In this document: one piece after another, positions 16,788 through 26,024 of the stretch | How positions within the stretch are numbered: position 1 is the stretch's first letter | How the letters are laid out: each line of letters begins with the position of its first letter | Assembly (NCBI GenBank): GCA_022793875.1 | Contig: JAAWDR010000046.1 | Location: 1 to 44,260 of the forward strand | Reading direction: 5' to 3' | DNA: 44,260 bases | Source of the DNA: Clostridia bacterium | Lineage (GTDB): Bacteria > Bacillota > Clostridia > TANB77 > CAG-508 | Made by a program: the position numbers and the translations under genes | The notes under the pieces: generated by a model | What the model saw: only the letters and a program-made list of their open reading frames with translations | Told to the model about the DNA's origin: nothing | Database searches by the model: none

Positions 16788-18086
16788 ATGGATACATTAG
16801 AAAAATTAAAAATATTATCAGATGCTGCAAAATATGATGCATCATGCAGTTCAAGTGGAAGTAGTAGAGAAAATACAAATAATGGAATTGGAAATGGAAG
16901 CATGGCAGGAATTTGCCATACTTGGGGAGCAGATGGAAGATGTATTTCACTATTAAAAATTCTACTTTCTAATTGTTGTATATATGATTGCAAATACTGT
17001 ATAAACAGATGTACAAATACTGTTAAAAGAGCCACTTTTACACCAAAAGAAGTAGCAGATTTAACAATTAATTTTTATAAAAGAAATTATATTGAAGGTT
17101 TATTTTTAAGTTCAGCTGTTATAAAATCTCCTGACCATACAATGGAAATGTTAATTCAATCAGTAACTATATTAAGGAAAGAATATAATTTTAATGGATA
17201 TATTCATTGTAAGACAATACCTGGTTGTAGCAAAGAATTGATTGATAAACTAGGAAATCTTGTTGACCGTATGAGTGTCAATATTGAATTACCTTCTAGT
17301 GATAGTTTAAAATTACTAGCACCTCAAAAAGAAAAAACAGGAATATTAGAGCCAATGAGTTATATTTCTAATAATATACAATCTAAAAAAATGGACAAAT
17401 CAAAATTTAAAACAGACTTTGTTCCAGCAGGTCAAACAACTCAACTCATTGTCGGAGCAACTCCAGAAAGTGACCTAAAAATATTAAATTTATCTGAAAA
17501 CTTATACAAAAAATTAAGTCTAAAAAGAGTATATTACTCTGCATATGTTTCAGTTAATCAAGATACTAATCTACCAACACTAGAAAAACCGCCTCTTCTA
17601 AGAGAAAATAGATTATATCAAGCTGATTGGTTACTTAGATTTTATGGATTTGAAGCAAATGAATTACTTAACGAAACACATCCAAATTTTAACACACTAC
17701 TAGACCCAAAATGTGATTGGGCACTAAGAAACTTAGACAAGTTCCCTATCGAAATAAACACCGCTTCTTATTTTACTTTACTTAGAATACCTGGCATAGG
17801 TGTAATTTCTGCAAAAAAAATTATTACTGCTAGACGTAATTTTAATTTGGATTTCAGTATGTTAAAAAAATTAGGTGTAGTTTTAAAAAGAGCTCAATTT
17901 TTTATCACTTGTAAAGGAAAATATTATGATAAAGTCTATAAAATGAATCCCTCATTCATTGAAACAAATCTATTATCACAAGAAAGATTGAGCTTACCAA
18001 AACCACAATTTAAACAATTATCACTATTTGATAATTTACTACCTACAAAGGAGGATAAAATAAAATGTCTAACTGGAAACTTATAA
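16788..18086 (+). CDS. Putative DNA modification/repair radical SAM protein (TIGR03916-like)
   Basis: This 432-residue protein carries a radical SAM cluster site CIYDCKYC (C64-x3-C68-x2-C71). The preceding SMAGICHTWGADGRCISLLKILLSN block is typical of this family. A helix-hairpin-helix near the C terminus (NTASYFTLLRIPGIGVISAKKI, about 325-346) suggests DNA binding. The family is known to be encoded with the partner that follows here, and in other genomes the partner can be fused to a uracil-DNA-glycosylase-like domain. The reaction is not established. GGAGG lies 6 nt before ATG 16788, and a perfect promoter precedes it. Confidence 0.88.
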   Translation: MDTLEKLKILSDAAKYDASCSSSGSSRENTNNGIGNGSMAGICHTWGADGRCISLLKILLSNCCIYDCKYCINRCTNTVKRATFTPKEVADLTINFYKRNYIEGLFLSSAVIKSPDHTMEMLIQSVTILRKEYNFNGYIHCKTIPGCSKELIDKLGNLVDRMSVNIELPSSDSLKLLAPQKEKTGILEPMSYISNNIQSKKMDKSKFKTDFVPAGQTTQLIVGATPESDLKILNLSENLYKKLSLKRVYYSAYVSVNQDTNLPTLEKPPLLRENRLYQADWLLRFYGFEANELLNETHPNFNTLLDPKCDWALRNLDKFPIEINTASYFTLLRIPGIGVISAKKIITARRNFNLDFSMLKKLGVVLKRAQFFITCKGKYYDKVYKMNPSFIETNLLSQERLSLPKPQFKQLSLFDNLLPTKEDKIKCLTGNL

Positions 18087-18823
18087 ATAAAACATTTCTT
18101 TATGATGGAACATTTGATGGATTATTGACTATCGTTTTTGACTGCTATTCTACAAAAACTTTACCACAAAATATTAAAAATGAGCAAAACTATAATACTA
18201 ATTTTTTAGATGACAATATCTTTATAACATCAAATTATGAAAAATCTGAAAGAGTTTTTAAAGGAATTGAAAAAAATATTTGCTATGATGCATTATATAA
18301 TAGCTATTATGCATTTTTAAGTAATGTAAAAAATATAGAATTAGATATTTTGAAATATTTGTGTGATGGTTTTGATATTGGTCCCAAAATAAATACTATG
18401 CTAACAACTTCATATGTATATAATGTAATTTCCACTAAAAAAAGAGTTTATGGTGAATGTCATAGATTTAAAGGGTTATTGCGTTTTATTGATATTGGAA
18501 ATAATCTCTTTTACAGTTCAATACATCCAGATAATAATATTATTGAACTTTTAGGACATCATTTTATTAATAGATTGCCTTCTCAAAATTTTATAATTCA
18601 TGATAAAAATAGAAATATTGGTTTTTTATATAATGGAAAAAATTATAAAATTGAAAAACTGCCAAAATTTGTTTTACCTGAGCTCTCAGATGATGAAAAA
18701 TTATATCAAGAGCTTTGGAGATCCTTTTTTAAGTCTGTTACTATTAATGAAAGGACTAATAGAAGGTGCCAAATGCAATTTATGCCTAAAAAATATTGGG
18801 ATGATTTAATAGAAAATCCTTAA
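18065..18823 (+). CDS. TIGR03915-family partner of the radical SAM protein
   Basis: The 252-residue protein starts FLYDGTFDGLLTIVFDCY, then VYGECHRFKGLLRF, and near the end LWRSFFKSVTINERTNRRCQMQFMPKKYW. These blocks are characteristic of the small protein always encoded next to the TIGR03916-type radical SAM enzyme. It overlaps the upstream gene by 22 nt, with its ribosome site GGAGG inside the upstream coding sequence, so the two are translated from one message. The function is unknown but presumed to be in nucleic acid repair or modification. No UDG-type domain is attached here. Confidence 0.85.
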   Translation: MSNWKLINKTFLYDGTFDGLLTIVFDCYSTKTLPQNIKNEQNYNTNFLDDNIFITSNYEKSERVFKGIEKNICYDALYNSYYAFLSNVKNIELDILKYLCDGFDIGPKINTMLTTSYVYNVISTKKRVYGECHRFKGLLRFIDIGNNLFYSSIHPDNNIIELLGHHFINRLPSQNFIIHDKNRNIGFLYNGKNYKIEKLPKFVLPELSDDEKLYQELWRSFFKSVTINERTNRRCQMQFMPKKYWDDLIENP

Positions 18824-18842
18824 AAATACTATATCAAGTGCA

Positions 18843-18886
18843 AAAAAGAGATAATCATAGATACTTACCTATAATTATCTCTTTTT
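18843..18886. terminator. Bidirectional terminator
   Basis: AAAAAGAGATAAT (18843-18855) pairs with ATTATCTCTTTTT (18874-18886), extended by ATAG/CTAT after one mismatch. It lies between convergent genes. Confidence 0.85.
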
Positions 18887-18891
18887 CCTAT

Positions 18892-19605
18892 CTATCGTTT
18901 AAAAATTTCATCAACAATAGCATGAATTTTTTCCTTTAATAAGACTTTATCTTCCAATCCTTTTAATGCTGCAATTGCCAATTCAATATTACTATCTTCT
19001 GGTTCACATGTTGTCCAAAATTGTGCTATATTTCCAATAATATTAAATGGGAAAATAGTTGCAAATATTGGTGCTATGGTAAGCATTAACATTTCAGAAA
19101 TTATATACCCTGTACACAAATATACAAAAATTGCAATTATTTGTGCTACTATAATAGATGACCATTTATTAATTCCACAATGAAAATTTATCCGTGAAAA
19201 CTCTTTAGCTTCTGAAACTGTTGGTATTCTTTTTAGTTTATGATATGCCTTAAAAACCTTATGTTCTGCTCCATGGTTCTTAATTAAATTCACATTTTTT
19301 ACTTTGCTTAATTCATTTATAGAAATAAAAATAAGCAATCCATATATTGTAGCAATAATTGAATAAAAAATATATACCCTTGCTGAACTATTCTTAAGAA
19401 ATGGTATCATTAATTTTATATCAATGATCCAAAGAATTATAGTAACAACTAATGCTGTAATCGCTACTGGAAAAGTTATTTCCTTTTTCTTTTCACATAC
19501 AGTTTCAATATCTCCATTAGTCATCCGAGTTGCAGTTGCTTCAAACTCTGAATCAGAAAACATTATCTTATCATTGTAGGACCGCCCATTACTTATTTTT
19601 ACCAT
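18892..19605 (-). CDS. DUF1385-family membrane protein
   Basis: The 237-residue protein has the DUF1385 signature NHGAEHKVFKAYH (residues 110-122) and, further on, FSRINFHCGIN, equivalent to the family's sR-HpRCGT block. Two membrane segments (about 46-68 and 78-97) precede it and two or three follow (about 150-195). The N terminus (ISNGRSYNDKIMFSDSEF) is also typical. The function is unknown. ATG 19605 has GGAGG at a longer spacing of 9-10 nt. It is monocistronic. Confidence 0.75.
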   Translation of the reverse strand: MVKISNGRSYNDKIMFSDSEFEATATRMTNGDIETVCEKKKEITFPVAITALVVTIILWIIDIKLMIPFLKNSSARVYIFYSIIATIYGLLIFISINELSKVKNVNLIKNHGAEHKVFKAYHKLKRIPTVSEAKEFSRINFHCGINKWSSIIVAQIIAIFVYLCTGYIISEMLMLTIAPIFATIFPFNIIGNIAQFWTTCEPEDSNIELAIAALKGLEDKVLLKEKIHAIVDEIFKR

Positions 19606-19717
19606 AGAAAAAATCCTCCTTATATTTATACATTTTTAAATTACAATCATTATTGTATCATATATTTACATAAAAGTACATAAGTTTTTTAAAATTATGT
19701 AAATTTATTTATAATTA

Positions 19718-19746
19718 TTGAATTTTCCTCAACATTATGCTATACT
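19718..19746 (+). promoter_or_regulatory. Promoter of the 19822-20268 gene
   Basis: TTGAAT (19718-19723), 17-nt spacer ending in TGC (extended -10), TATACT (19741-19746). Confidence 0.65.
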
Positions 19747-19821
19747 ATAACACAAGTAACTTATGGAAACAATGAAATAATATATTTCATTGTCATATCA
19801 AATTTATAGGAGGACATCATT

Positions 19822-20268
19822 ATGTTTGACAAACGGGACAAAAAAGGTTTTATAAAATTTGGAATTTTTACAGCAATTATATGTACTATAACAGTATTTT
19901 TATTGTGTATTAATCCAACAGTCTACATTAATAATATAGCTTTAAACCGTGCCATAGGTGTATTAATAATAATTCTATCTTTAGTAAGTCTTATATCCTT
20001 TGTTATCTTTATAGAATTGTTTATTTTTATTTTAATAGGTAATCATATTACTAAGAAAAACATAAAAAAAATACACAGTCTTACAAATGAATTTAGACCT
20101 GTATTTTTAAAACCTAATGGAAATGAATTATCAATGTACATTCCAAACAATGAAATCAAATGTATGGCAAAACTTGATGACAATGGTAAAATCATTTTCA
20201 AAATTCAGGTTAATATTGAAAATAGTACTGAAAACTATAATGCGTTCTTAAGTGAATTTGAATTTTAA
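19822..20268 (+). CDS. Unrecognised small membrane protein
   Basis: The 148-residue protein has membrane segments at about 12-31 and 42-72 and a soluble C-terminal 70 residues with no recognisable motif. ATG 19822 is behind AGGAGG. It has its own promoter and terminator. The layout (two membrane helices plus a small beta-rich tail) resembles the YcxB-like protein at 15482, but I cannot claim homology. Confidence 0.6.
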   Translation: MFDKRDKKGFIKFGIFTAIICTITVFLLCINPTVYINNIALNRAIGVLIIILSLVSLISFVIFIELFIFILIGNHITKKNIKKIHSLTNEFRPVFLKPNGNELSMYIPNNEIKCMAKLDDNGKIIFKIQVNIENSTENYNAFLSEFEF

Positions 20269-20273
20269 AACGT

Positions 20274-20310
20274 GAAAGAGGAAGAACTTTACTTTAGCTC
20301 TTCCTCTTTC
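20274..20310. terminator. Bidirectional terminator
   Basis: Perfect 12-bp stem GAAAGAGGAAGA (20274-20285) with TCTTCCTCTTTC (20299-20310), followed by ATATTTTT; it lies between convergent genes. Confidence 0.85.
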
Positions 20311-20333
20311 ATATTTTTAATTATAGTAAAATC

Positions 20334-21176
20334 CTATTCAAAAAAATTAACTCTAACTTCGCCTACTCCTGCTTCAACCTTAATATAAGAATTACCATCA
20401 CCAATAACTTGATTATCAGATACCTTTTTACCATCAACTAACAAACTTCCTAAGCCCGTTTCTGTCTTTACTTTATAGTTATTTTTATTACCTTGTAAAT
20501 TAAGAATTAATTGTCCAACACCAGCCTCAATCTTAGCTTCTTCTGATACTTTAGAATTTATAGCAAACTTTCCTATTCCAGCATCTAATTTAAGCACATC
20601 TATACTAGATTTATTTATATTAGCCTCTCCTGCTCCTCCACTAATTTTTGCTTTTTTTGTAACAATATTATTAATTACAAACTTTCCTACTCCTATTTCA
20701 ATATCAACTTCATTTGCAACTAATTGTTCAATATAAGTCTCACTAACACCTGTATCTATTTCTATTTCATTCAACTTAACAGCATTAGGAATATAAATAA
20801 CTATTTCTGGAATAACATCATTAGAAAAGTTAAACCATTTCACATTTTTTCTTTCATCTCTAATTTTTAATGTATCTCCATCCATCTTACAATAAAATTT
20901 ATTAGTTGGATTAGTCACTTCTACTTTAAACTCACTACCATTTTTTATATTTAATTTACTAACATCTAGTTTTATATCTAAGTTATTAACATTTTCATAA
21001 CTTTCCTCAAAAAAAGTTATTTCTTGATTTGATTCAACAGAATTATTACTATTTAATCCTGTTGAAATTCCAAATACAGCAGTTATGCTAAATATTATAG
21101 CACTCAAAATAACAAATACTAAATAAAAACCAAATGCAATAGCTCCATATTTTATTATTTTTTGTAAAGATGTCAT
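20334..21176 (-). CDS. DUF4097-family membrane-anchored beta-helix protein
   Basis: The 280-residue protein has one N-terminal membrane segment (about 13-35). An extracytoplasmic domain follows, made of short repeating strands such as EIDTGVSETYIEQL, EIGVGKFVINNI, SGGAGEANINKS, DAGIGKFAINSK and EAGVGQLILNLQ, about 20 residues apart. This is the DUF4097 (putative adhesin) pattern. Its start overlaps the stop of the upstream LiaF-like gene (ATGA type, 21173-21176), so the two are co-translated. Such pairs are commonly found with envelope-stress systems; no two-component genes are adjacent here. Confidence 0.8.
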   Translation of the reverse strand: MTSLQKIIKYGAIAFGFYLVFVILSAIIFSITAVFGISTGLNSNNSVESNQEITFFEESYENVNNLDIKLDVSKLNIKNGSEFKVEVTNPTNKFYCKMDGDTLKIRDERKNVKWFNFSNDVIPEIVIYIPNAVKLNEIEIDTGVSETYIEQLVANEVDIEIGVGKFVINNIVTKKAKISGGAGEANINKSSIDVLKLDAGIGKFAINSKVSEEAKIEAGVGQLILNLQGNKNNYKVKTETGLGSLLVDGKKVSDNQVIGDGNSYIKVEAGVGEVRVNFFE

Positions 21177-21856
21177 TTTACATCAACACCTCCAAATAAA
21201 CAGAATGCATTTATATAAATTGTAGGTAAGCTTTCATTCATATCATTTTTTGCCTTATTAGATACTCCTCCAAATATTGGTGTAGATTTAATTTTTATAT
21301 TAACTCCACTAGGAATTCTAATATCAATTCCTCCAAAAATTGCACTAGCATTAATAATTTGGTCATGTGTTACAACTGCTTGTGTTAAATCAATATCTAC
21401 TCCTCCAAAGATTGCATCTATGTTAGCGCCTTTGAATTCTTGACCATTAAAATCACTCTTTATTCCTGAAAAAGTTGCACAAAAATCTTCTCCATCAACT
21501 CTTTCTGAATTTAATTTTCTTATTTTTTCATTTACTTTTGTTCTAAATGCATCCTTAAAAATAAAGCTTAATCCTATCATTACTAATATGAATGGAAAAA
21601 TTAATTTTCCTATAATATTAAATGATAAAATATCTCTAGTACATAAAAATAGCACTATTCCTATTACTAACAATATAATGTCCCATGTTTTACTTTCATC
21701 TTTAAATAGTCCTATAAAACTTGGTACTATTATAAATAGTGTCCACCATCCTGTAAAGAATATGTTGATATCTGTTATTCCCATTGCATTACATCCTATT
21801 ATTAGCCCAACTACAATAAATACTAGTCCCCATAAAATGTTTCCAAATTTTTTCAT
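21173..21856 (-). CDS. LiaF-like membrane protein
   Basis: The 227-residue protein begins with a four-segment membrane region (about 5-107) of the LiaI/LiaF type (DUF5668-like: NILWGLVFIVVGLIIGCNAM). The soluble C-terminal domain has the repeated FGG motif: IDAIFGGVDIDL, ASAIFGGIDIRIPSG, STPIFGGVSN and AFCLFGGVDVK. This is the LiaF C-terminal domain family (cell-wall-active antibiotic response). Family members modulate envelope-stress signalling. It is the first gene of a two-gene operon behind the promoter at 21882-21910. Confidence 0.82.
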   Translation of the reverse strand: MKKFGNILWGLVFIVVGLIIGCNAMGITDINIFFTGWWTLFIIVPSFIGLFKDESKTWDIILLVIGIVLFLCTRDILSFNIIGKLIFPFILVMIGLSFIFKDAFRTKVNEKIRKLNSERVDGEDFCATFSGIKSDFNGQEFKGANIDAIFGGVDIDLTQAVVTHDQIINASAIFGGIDIRIPSGVNIKIKSTPIFGGVSNKAKNDMNESLPTIYINAFCLFGGVDVK

Positions 21857-21881
21857 AATTTTTCTCCTTTTCTTTTTTTAC

Positions 21882-21910
21882 ATTATACTATATTCAATAA
21901 AATTATACAA
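21882..21910 (-). promoter_or_regulatory. Promoter of LiaF-like operon
   Basis: TTGTAT (21905-21910), 17-nt spacer, TATAAT (21882-21887), minus strand. Confidence 0.6.
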
Positions 21911-21949
21911 TAGTATTAGAAATTGTTATCATATTTTAGTTACATAATG

Positions 21950-21981
21950 AACAAAAAAATGAGACAGTTTTGCACTGTCCC
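21950..21981 (-). terminator. Terminator after ftsH
   Basis: GGGACAGT pairs with ACTGTCTC around GCAAA (21961-21981), followed on the minus strand by a run of eight T. Confidence 0.85.
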
Positions 21982-21992
21982 AAATGCTTATT

Positions 21993-23801
21993 TTATTCTG
22001 AAAAAATTGTTTCAAATTCATCAGCTTCAATTTTCTCTTTTTCAAGTAAAATTCCAGCAACAGCATGTAATTTTTCAATATGATCTGCAAGAATCTGTTT
22101 AGCCCTATTATATCCTTTATCAACAATAGCTTTTGTCTCTTCATCTATAATAGCAGCTGTCTCCTCTGAATACTCTTTAGATTGAGCAAAATCTCTACCT
22201 AAAAATACTTCTTCTTGATTTTGTCCTAACATTAAAGTTCCAATTCTTTCGCTCATACCATATTTTGTAACCATACTTCTAGCAATTTTTGTAGCTCTTT
22301 CTATATCATTACTTGCACCTGTTGAAATATCATTTAATATTAAAGCTTCTGCAACTCTACCACCTAAAAGTGATACTATATTTTCTTCCATTTCTGTTTT
22401 AGACATAAATGACTTATCTTCAGTTGGTCTATACATTGTATAACCACCTGCCATACCTCTTGGTACAATTGATATTTGATGTACTGGGTCTTGAGTATCT
22501 AAATAGTGACTTACAACTGCATGACCTGCTTCATGATATGCAACTAATCTATTTTCTTTTTCACTTCTAACTCTTGTTTTCTTTTCAGGTCCCATAGTTA
22601 CTTTAACCATAGCATCTTCAATTTCTTTCATTCCAATTTCATTTAAGTTTCTTCTTGCTGCTAAAAGTGCTGCTTCATTTAATACATTCTCTAAGTCTGC
22701 TCCTGCAAATCCTGATGTATTTTTAGCAATAACTTTTAAGTCAACATCATCTGCTAATCTTTTCTTTTTAGAATGAACTTCTAATATTTGTTCTCTAGCT
22801 TTAACATCAGGAGCTCCAACAACTATTTGTCTATCAAATCTACCTGCTCTTAATAATGCTTTATCTAAGACATCTGGTCTGTTAGTTGCTGCAAGCACAA
22901 TAACACCTTCATTATCAGAGAAACCATCCATTTCAACTAATAATTGATTTAAAGTTTGCTCTCTTTCATCATGTCCTCCACCAAGTCCAGCACCTCTTTG
23001 ACGACCAACAGCATCTATTTCATCTATAAATATAATACATGGAGCATTCTTTTTAGCTTGTTCAAATAAATCTCTAACTCTTGAAGCACCAACACCAACA
23101 AACATTTCAACAAAGTCAGAACCACTTATAATAAAAAATGGAACTCCAGCCTCTCCTGCAACAGCTTTTGCTAATAATGTTTTACCAGTTCCTGGTTGCC
23201 CTACTAATAAAACTCCCTTAGGAATTCTAGCTCCCATATCTGTAAACTTCTTTGGATTTTTCAAAAATTCTACTATCTCTTGTAATTCTTCTTTTTCTTC
23301 ATCAACACCTGCGACATCTTCAAAAGTAATTTTATTTCTATCAGCTGGTGTCATCATTCTAGCCTTACTCTTTCCAAAAGACATTGACTTTGTACCACTT
23401 TGGTTATTTCCTACTCCACCCATCATAAAAAACCAGAAAATAAAGAAAATTATTAAAATTCCAAATGGTGTTAATAATCCTATTATTATAGAAAATACAG
23501 ATTCTGAGTTCTCTTCTAATGTAAATGCACCATTTTTTATAAATTCTTCAGAATAGTTCATAAAATTTTCCATATTAGGAATGTTTACTTGTTTTTTTAC
23601 CTTATCATCAGATAATTCTACTGTTGCAGAACTACCATCAGAATCTATCACTACTGATTCTACTTTTCCTTCATTTATTTTTGTAATTAATTCTGAATAC
23701 TTTAATTTAGTATTAGTATTTGTCATTATAGAAGATAATAATACTATAAATATTACTCCTATAATCAACCACATTGCTAATGTTTTAATTCCGTTTTTCA
23801 A
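21993..23801 (-). CDS. ftsH: ATP-dependent zinc metalloprotease FtsH
   Basis: FtsH is the membrane-bound AAA+ protease for quality control of membrane and short-lived cytosolic proteins. The 602 residues show a first membrane helix (about 8-27), an external domain, and a second helix (about 106-127). Walker A GQPGTGKT (about 200) is followed by Walker [16 protein letters not shown], the arginine-finger region [19 protein letters not shown], and the zinc site HEAGH (423-427). Length is normal. It starts at a TTG (23801) with GGGAGG at 7 nt; no ATG lies nearby. Its promoter is at 23912-23940. Confidence 0.96.
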   Translation of the reverse strand: MKNGIKTLAMWLIIGVIFIVLLSSIMTNTNTKLKYSELITKINEGKVESVVIDSDGSSATVELSDDKVKKQVNIPNMENFMNYSEEFIKNGAFTLEENSESVFSIIIGLLTPFGILIIFFIFWFFMMGGVGNNQSGTKSMSFGKSKARMMTPADRNKITFEDVAGVDEEKEELQEIVEFLKNPKKFTDMGARIPKGVLLVGQPGTGKTLLAKAVAGEAGVPFFIISGSDFVEMFVGVGASRVRDLFEQAKKNAPCIIFIDEIDAVGRQRGAGLGGGHDEREQTLNQLLVEMDGFSDNEGVIVLAATNRPDVLDKALLRAGRFDRQIVVGAPDVKAREQILEVHSKKKRLADDVDLKVIAKNTSGFAGADLENVLNEAALLAARRNLNEIGMKEIEDAMVKVTMGPEKKTRVRSEKENRLVAYHEAGHAVVSHYLDTQDPVHQISIVPRGMAGGYTMYRPTEDKSFMSKTEMEENIVSLLGGRVAEALILNDISTGASNDIERATKIARSMVTKYGMSERIGTLMLGQNQEEVFLGRDFAQSKEYSEETAAIIDEETKAIVDKGYNRAKQILADHIEKLHAVAGILLEKEKIEADEFETIFSE

Positions 23802-23911
23802 AATAATTCCTCCCTTTCGCTCACTTCATTCACTTATCACCATTCAAAATTTCCCTCAAAATTCTGGCTGGCAAATCTTTGCACTTTGATTTACTCATTG
23901 TCTGTACTAAG

Positions 23912-23940
23912 CTTATAACATAGTTAAAAATTTTTTTCAA
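23912..23940 (-). promoter_or_regulatory. Promoter of ftsH
   Basis: TTGAAA (23935-23940), 17-nt spacer, TATAAG (23912-23917) with TG at the extended position, minus strand. Confidence 0.65.
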
Positions 23941-24000
23941 TAGCTTTTTTATTACTTTTTGATTACAAAAAAATATTGATTTTAGAAGCATTACGGATAC

Positions 24001-24996
24001 TTAAGTTTGATCTATAAAATAGATTTTAGAATTTTTTATTAAAATTTTTATATTCTTATTAGGAGTCAAATATTTGTTACCTATATTATTTTCACATAGT
24101 TTAATTACATCTTCTATATGTATTTTTTCAATACCTTTTGTAGAACCCAAAATCCTTGATATAGTATATAACAATACTCTCGATTTTATAACTTTTTCTT
24201 GTTTATTAAATTCTTTTAAATTCATAACAAATTCTTTTGAACTTTCTTCTACAATTAGTGCATTATATTTTTCTTTAACAATTTTATCTAAATATTCATC
24301 TTCCTCTTTTATCAATTGTGATAATCTATCCATTGTTTGAATTATATTGGGATTAAACTCATCCTTTATATATGGAATTACTACATTTCTTATTTTATTT
24401 CTAGTATATATATTCTGAAAATTAGTTCTATCAATTCTTGCATCAATTTTATTATCTTTACAATATTGTTCAATCTCAAATCTTTCACATTCAATAAGTG
24501 GTCTTATATATTTGTTGTCCTTTATAGTTTCAATTCCTCTCAAACCTGCTATTCCGCTACCTCTTAAGACATTCATAATCATAGTTTCCACTTTATCATT
24601 TTTATTATGCGCGATAGCAATTTTGTTTGAATTAGTTTTTTCTAAAATTTCATCAAAAAATTCATATCTAGCATTTCTACCAGCTTCTTCAGTTCCTATT
24701 TTATTATTATTAGCAATTTTTTGAATATCTATACTTTTTGAATAAAACTGAACACCAATTTTTTCACAAAAATTTTTTACAAAAATTTCATCATCTTTTG
24801 CCTCATCTCTAATCAAATGATTAACATGTGCAACTATTATATCAAACTCCATATGTAATTTTTTGTCATTTCTTATGTCATTTAAAATATTTAACATACA
24901 AATAGAGTCAGGTCCTCCTGAAACGCACAAAACTAGCTTATCTCCATTCTTTATTAAATTATATTTTTTTATTATATTTAAAACTTTTTCTAACAT
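24001..24996 (-). CDS. tilS: tRNA(Ile)-lysidine synthetase
   Basis: TilS converts C34 of the CAU-anticodon isoleucine tRNA to lysidine so that it reads AUA; it is essential in most bacteria. The PP-loop SGGPDS is at residues 26-31, followed by the conserved HVNHLIRDEAKDDE and the AIAHNKNDKVETMIMNVLRGSGIAGLRGI block. At 331 residues it is shorter than the B. subtilis enzyme and appears to lack most of the C-terminal domain. ATG 24996 is preceded by GGAGG. In many Firmicutes tilS, hpt and ftsH are adjacent; here hpt is missing. Repeat copy C begins 23 bp upstream. Confidence 0.93.
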   Translation of the reverse strand: MLEKVLNIIKKYNLIKNGDKLVLCVSGGPDSICMLNILNDIRNDKKLHMEFDIIVAHVNHLIRDEAKDDEIFVKNFCEKIGVQFYSKSIDIQKIANNNKIGTEEAGRNARYEFFDEILEKTNSNKIAIAHNKNDKVETMIMNVLRGSGIAGLRGIETIKDNKYIRPLIECERFEIEQYCKDNKIDARIDRTNFQNIYTRNKIRNVVIPYIKDEFNPNIIQTMDRLSQLIKEEDEYLDKIVKEKYNALIVEESSKEFVMNLKEFNKQEKVIKSRVLLYTISRILGSTKGIEKIHIEDVIKLCENNIGNKYLTPNKNIKILIKNSKIYFIDQT

Positions 24997-25018
24997 TTCT
25001 CCTCCTTTGTGTCAAAAG

Positions 25019-25070
25019 GTCAAAAGGGACGCCCTTTTTTGACACATTTTTAAACCAAAAGGGACACCCC
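25019..25070 (+). repeat. REP-like 52-nt unit, copy C
   Basis: Same 52-nt unit as copy A: outer hairpin GTCAAAAGGG-ACG-CCCTTTTTTGAC and inner AAAAGGGACACCCC, differing only in the linker. A partial duplication of the first bases (GTGTCAAAAG) precedes it at 25009. It is the left end of the RAYT unit. Confidence 0.88.
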
Positions 25071-25145
25071 TTTTAAGATAGCTGTTTAAAATATCAAAAT
25101 AGACACTTTTCTATTTTATACTAATATTCATGTCTTATTATTTTT

Positions 25146-25856
25146 TTATTTGCTTTGAACTCTTCTAACTTTTTCTCTAGATATTTTTAAATATGTTGCG
25201 ATTTTTCTTAAAGACACATCATAGTTATTTTTTAGTATTTCAATCAATTCTTTAATATTTTTACTATTATCCTTTAGTTCTTCTAATTGTAAATTATTAT
25301 TAATCAAATATTTTTCTACTAGTTCTCTAATCTCTCTTTCTGTCTGTTCTTCATCTTCTAAAAATTTAATATTATCTTCCTTCTTCTGATATGCATCAAT
25401 GACCTTTTTAAAATCAAATTCAAAATCATTATAACTAGAATACTTATATTCGCTTGGATGTTTACAAATTGCTGCCTTTACTGGATTATTATGAACATAA
25501 TTGATGCATGTATATAATTGCTTTTCTGAGTAAATTGCTTGACTTTTATATCTATCTCTATATACATATCCAACTCTATCATATTTTTTATTGTAATACA
25601 TAGCATAAAGAGTATTAACTTTATGCATAAATTTGCTTAATTCCTTCATTTCTTTAATCTCTGCCACCAAATGTACATGATTATCCATTACACAATGTGA
25701 AATGACTTTTACATCAGATTTATTTTCCATCTCTTTCACAATTTTTAAATATTCTTCTTTATCATTGTCATTATTATAGATATATTGCTTATTTATTCCT
25801 TGGACCATAATATGAAAAAAAGAAGATTTTATATAATTTCTTGACACTCTCGCCAT
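25146..25856 (-). CDS. REP-associated tyrosine transposase (Y1 HUH, IS200-like)
   Basis: The 236-residue protein has the HUH endonuclease motif HVH at 60-62 (CVMDNHVHLVAEI). It also has a helix with candidate catalytic tyrosines (Y84/Y87/Y88, HKVNTLYAMYYNKKY), GYVYRDRYKSQAIYS, and YVHNNPVKAAICKHPSEYKYSS. All are standard for RAYT/TnpA-REP proteins, which cut and join single-stranded DNA at hairpins. The C-terminal about 35 residues (IKELIEILKNNYDVSLRKIATYLKISREKVRRVQ) form a helix-turn-helix. ATG 25856 is preferred over the TTG 7 codons earlier; the AAAGG site is modest. All key residues appear intact. It has its own promoter and lies between inverted copies of the repeat it probably recognises. 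Confidence 0.88.
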   Translation of the reverse strand: MARVSRNYIKSSFFHIMVQGINKQYIYNNDNDKEEYLKIVKEMENKSDVKVISHCVMDNHVHLVAEIKEMKELSKFMHKVNTLYAMYYNKKYDRVGYVYRDRYKSQAIYSEKQLYTCINYVHNNPVKAAICKHPSEYKYSSYNDFEFDFKKVIDAYQKKEDNIKFLEDEEQTEREIRELVEKYLINNNLQLEELKDNSKNIKELIEILKNNYDVSLRKIATYLKISREKVRRVQSK

Positions 25857-25902
25857 ACTCCAACCTTTCTGTCCCAAATTATATTTTTTCTTCCCCTTTT
25901 AC

Positions 25903-25931
25903 ATAATATACCATTATTTAAAACTTGTCAA
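25903..25931 (-). promoter_or_regulatory. Promoter of RAYT gene
   Basis: Perfect TTGACA (25926-25931), 17-nt spacer, TATTAT (25903-25908), minus strand, inside the repeat pair. Confidence 0.65.
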
Positions 25932-25971
25932 TCGTTTTACAGCAAAACACTAAACTTTCTAACTTTTTTAA

Positions 25972-26023
25972 GGGCTGTCCCTTTTGGTTGATTTTCGTGT
26001 CAAAAAAGGGCGTCCCTTTTGAC
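25972..26023 (-). repeat. REP-like 52-nt unit, copy D (inverted)
   Basis: Inverted relative to copy C, with the same hairpin and 35-nt spacing of GGGACG and GGGACA. It lies at the very 3' end of dnaB. Confidence 0.88.
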
Positions 26024-26024
26024 A

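Larger units (their letters stand above)
25019..26023. mobile_element. RAYT gene enclosed by inverted REP-like units
   Basis: Inverted copies C (25019-25070) and D (25972-26023) enclose a promoter and a single transposase gene, 1005 bp in total. It is inserted between dnaB and tilS; copy D touches the dnaB stop codon. The arrangement is that of a RAYT with its flanking REPs. No target duplication is evident. Confidence 0.7.
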
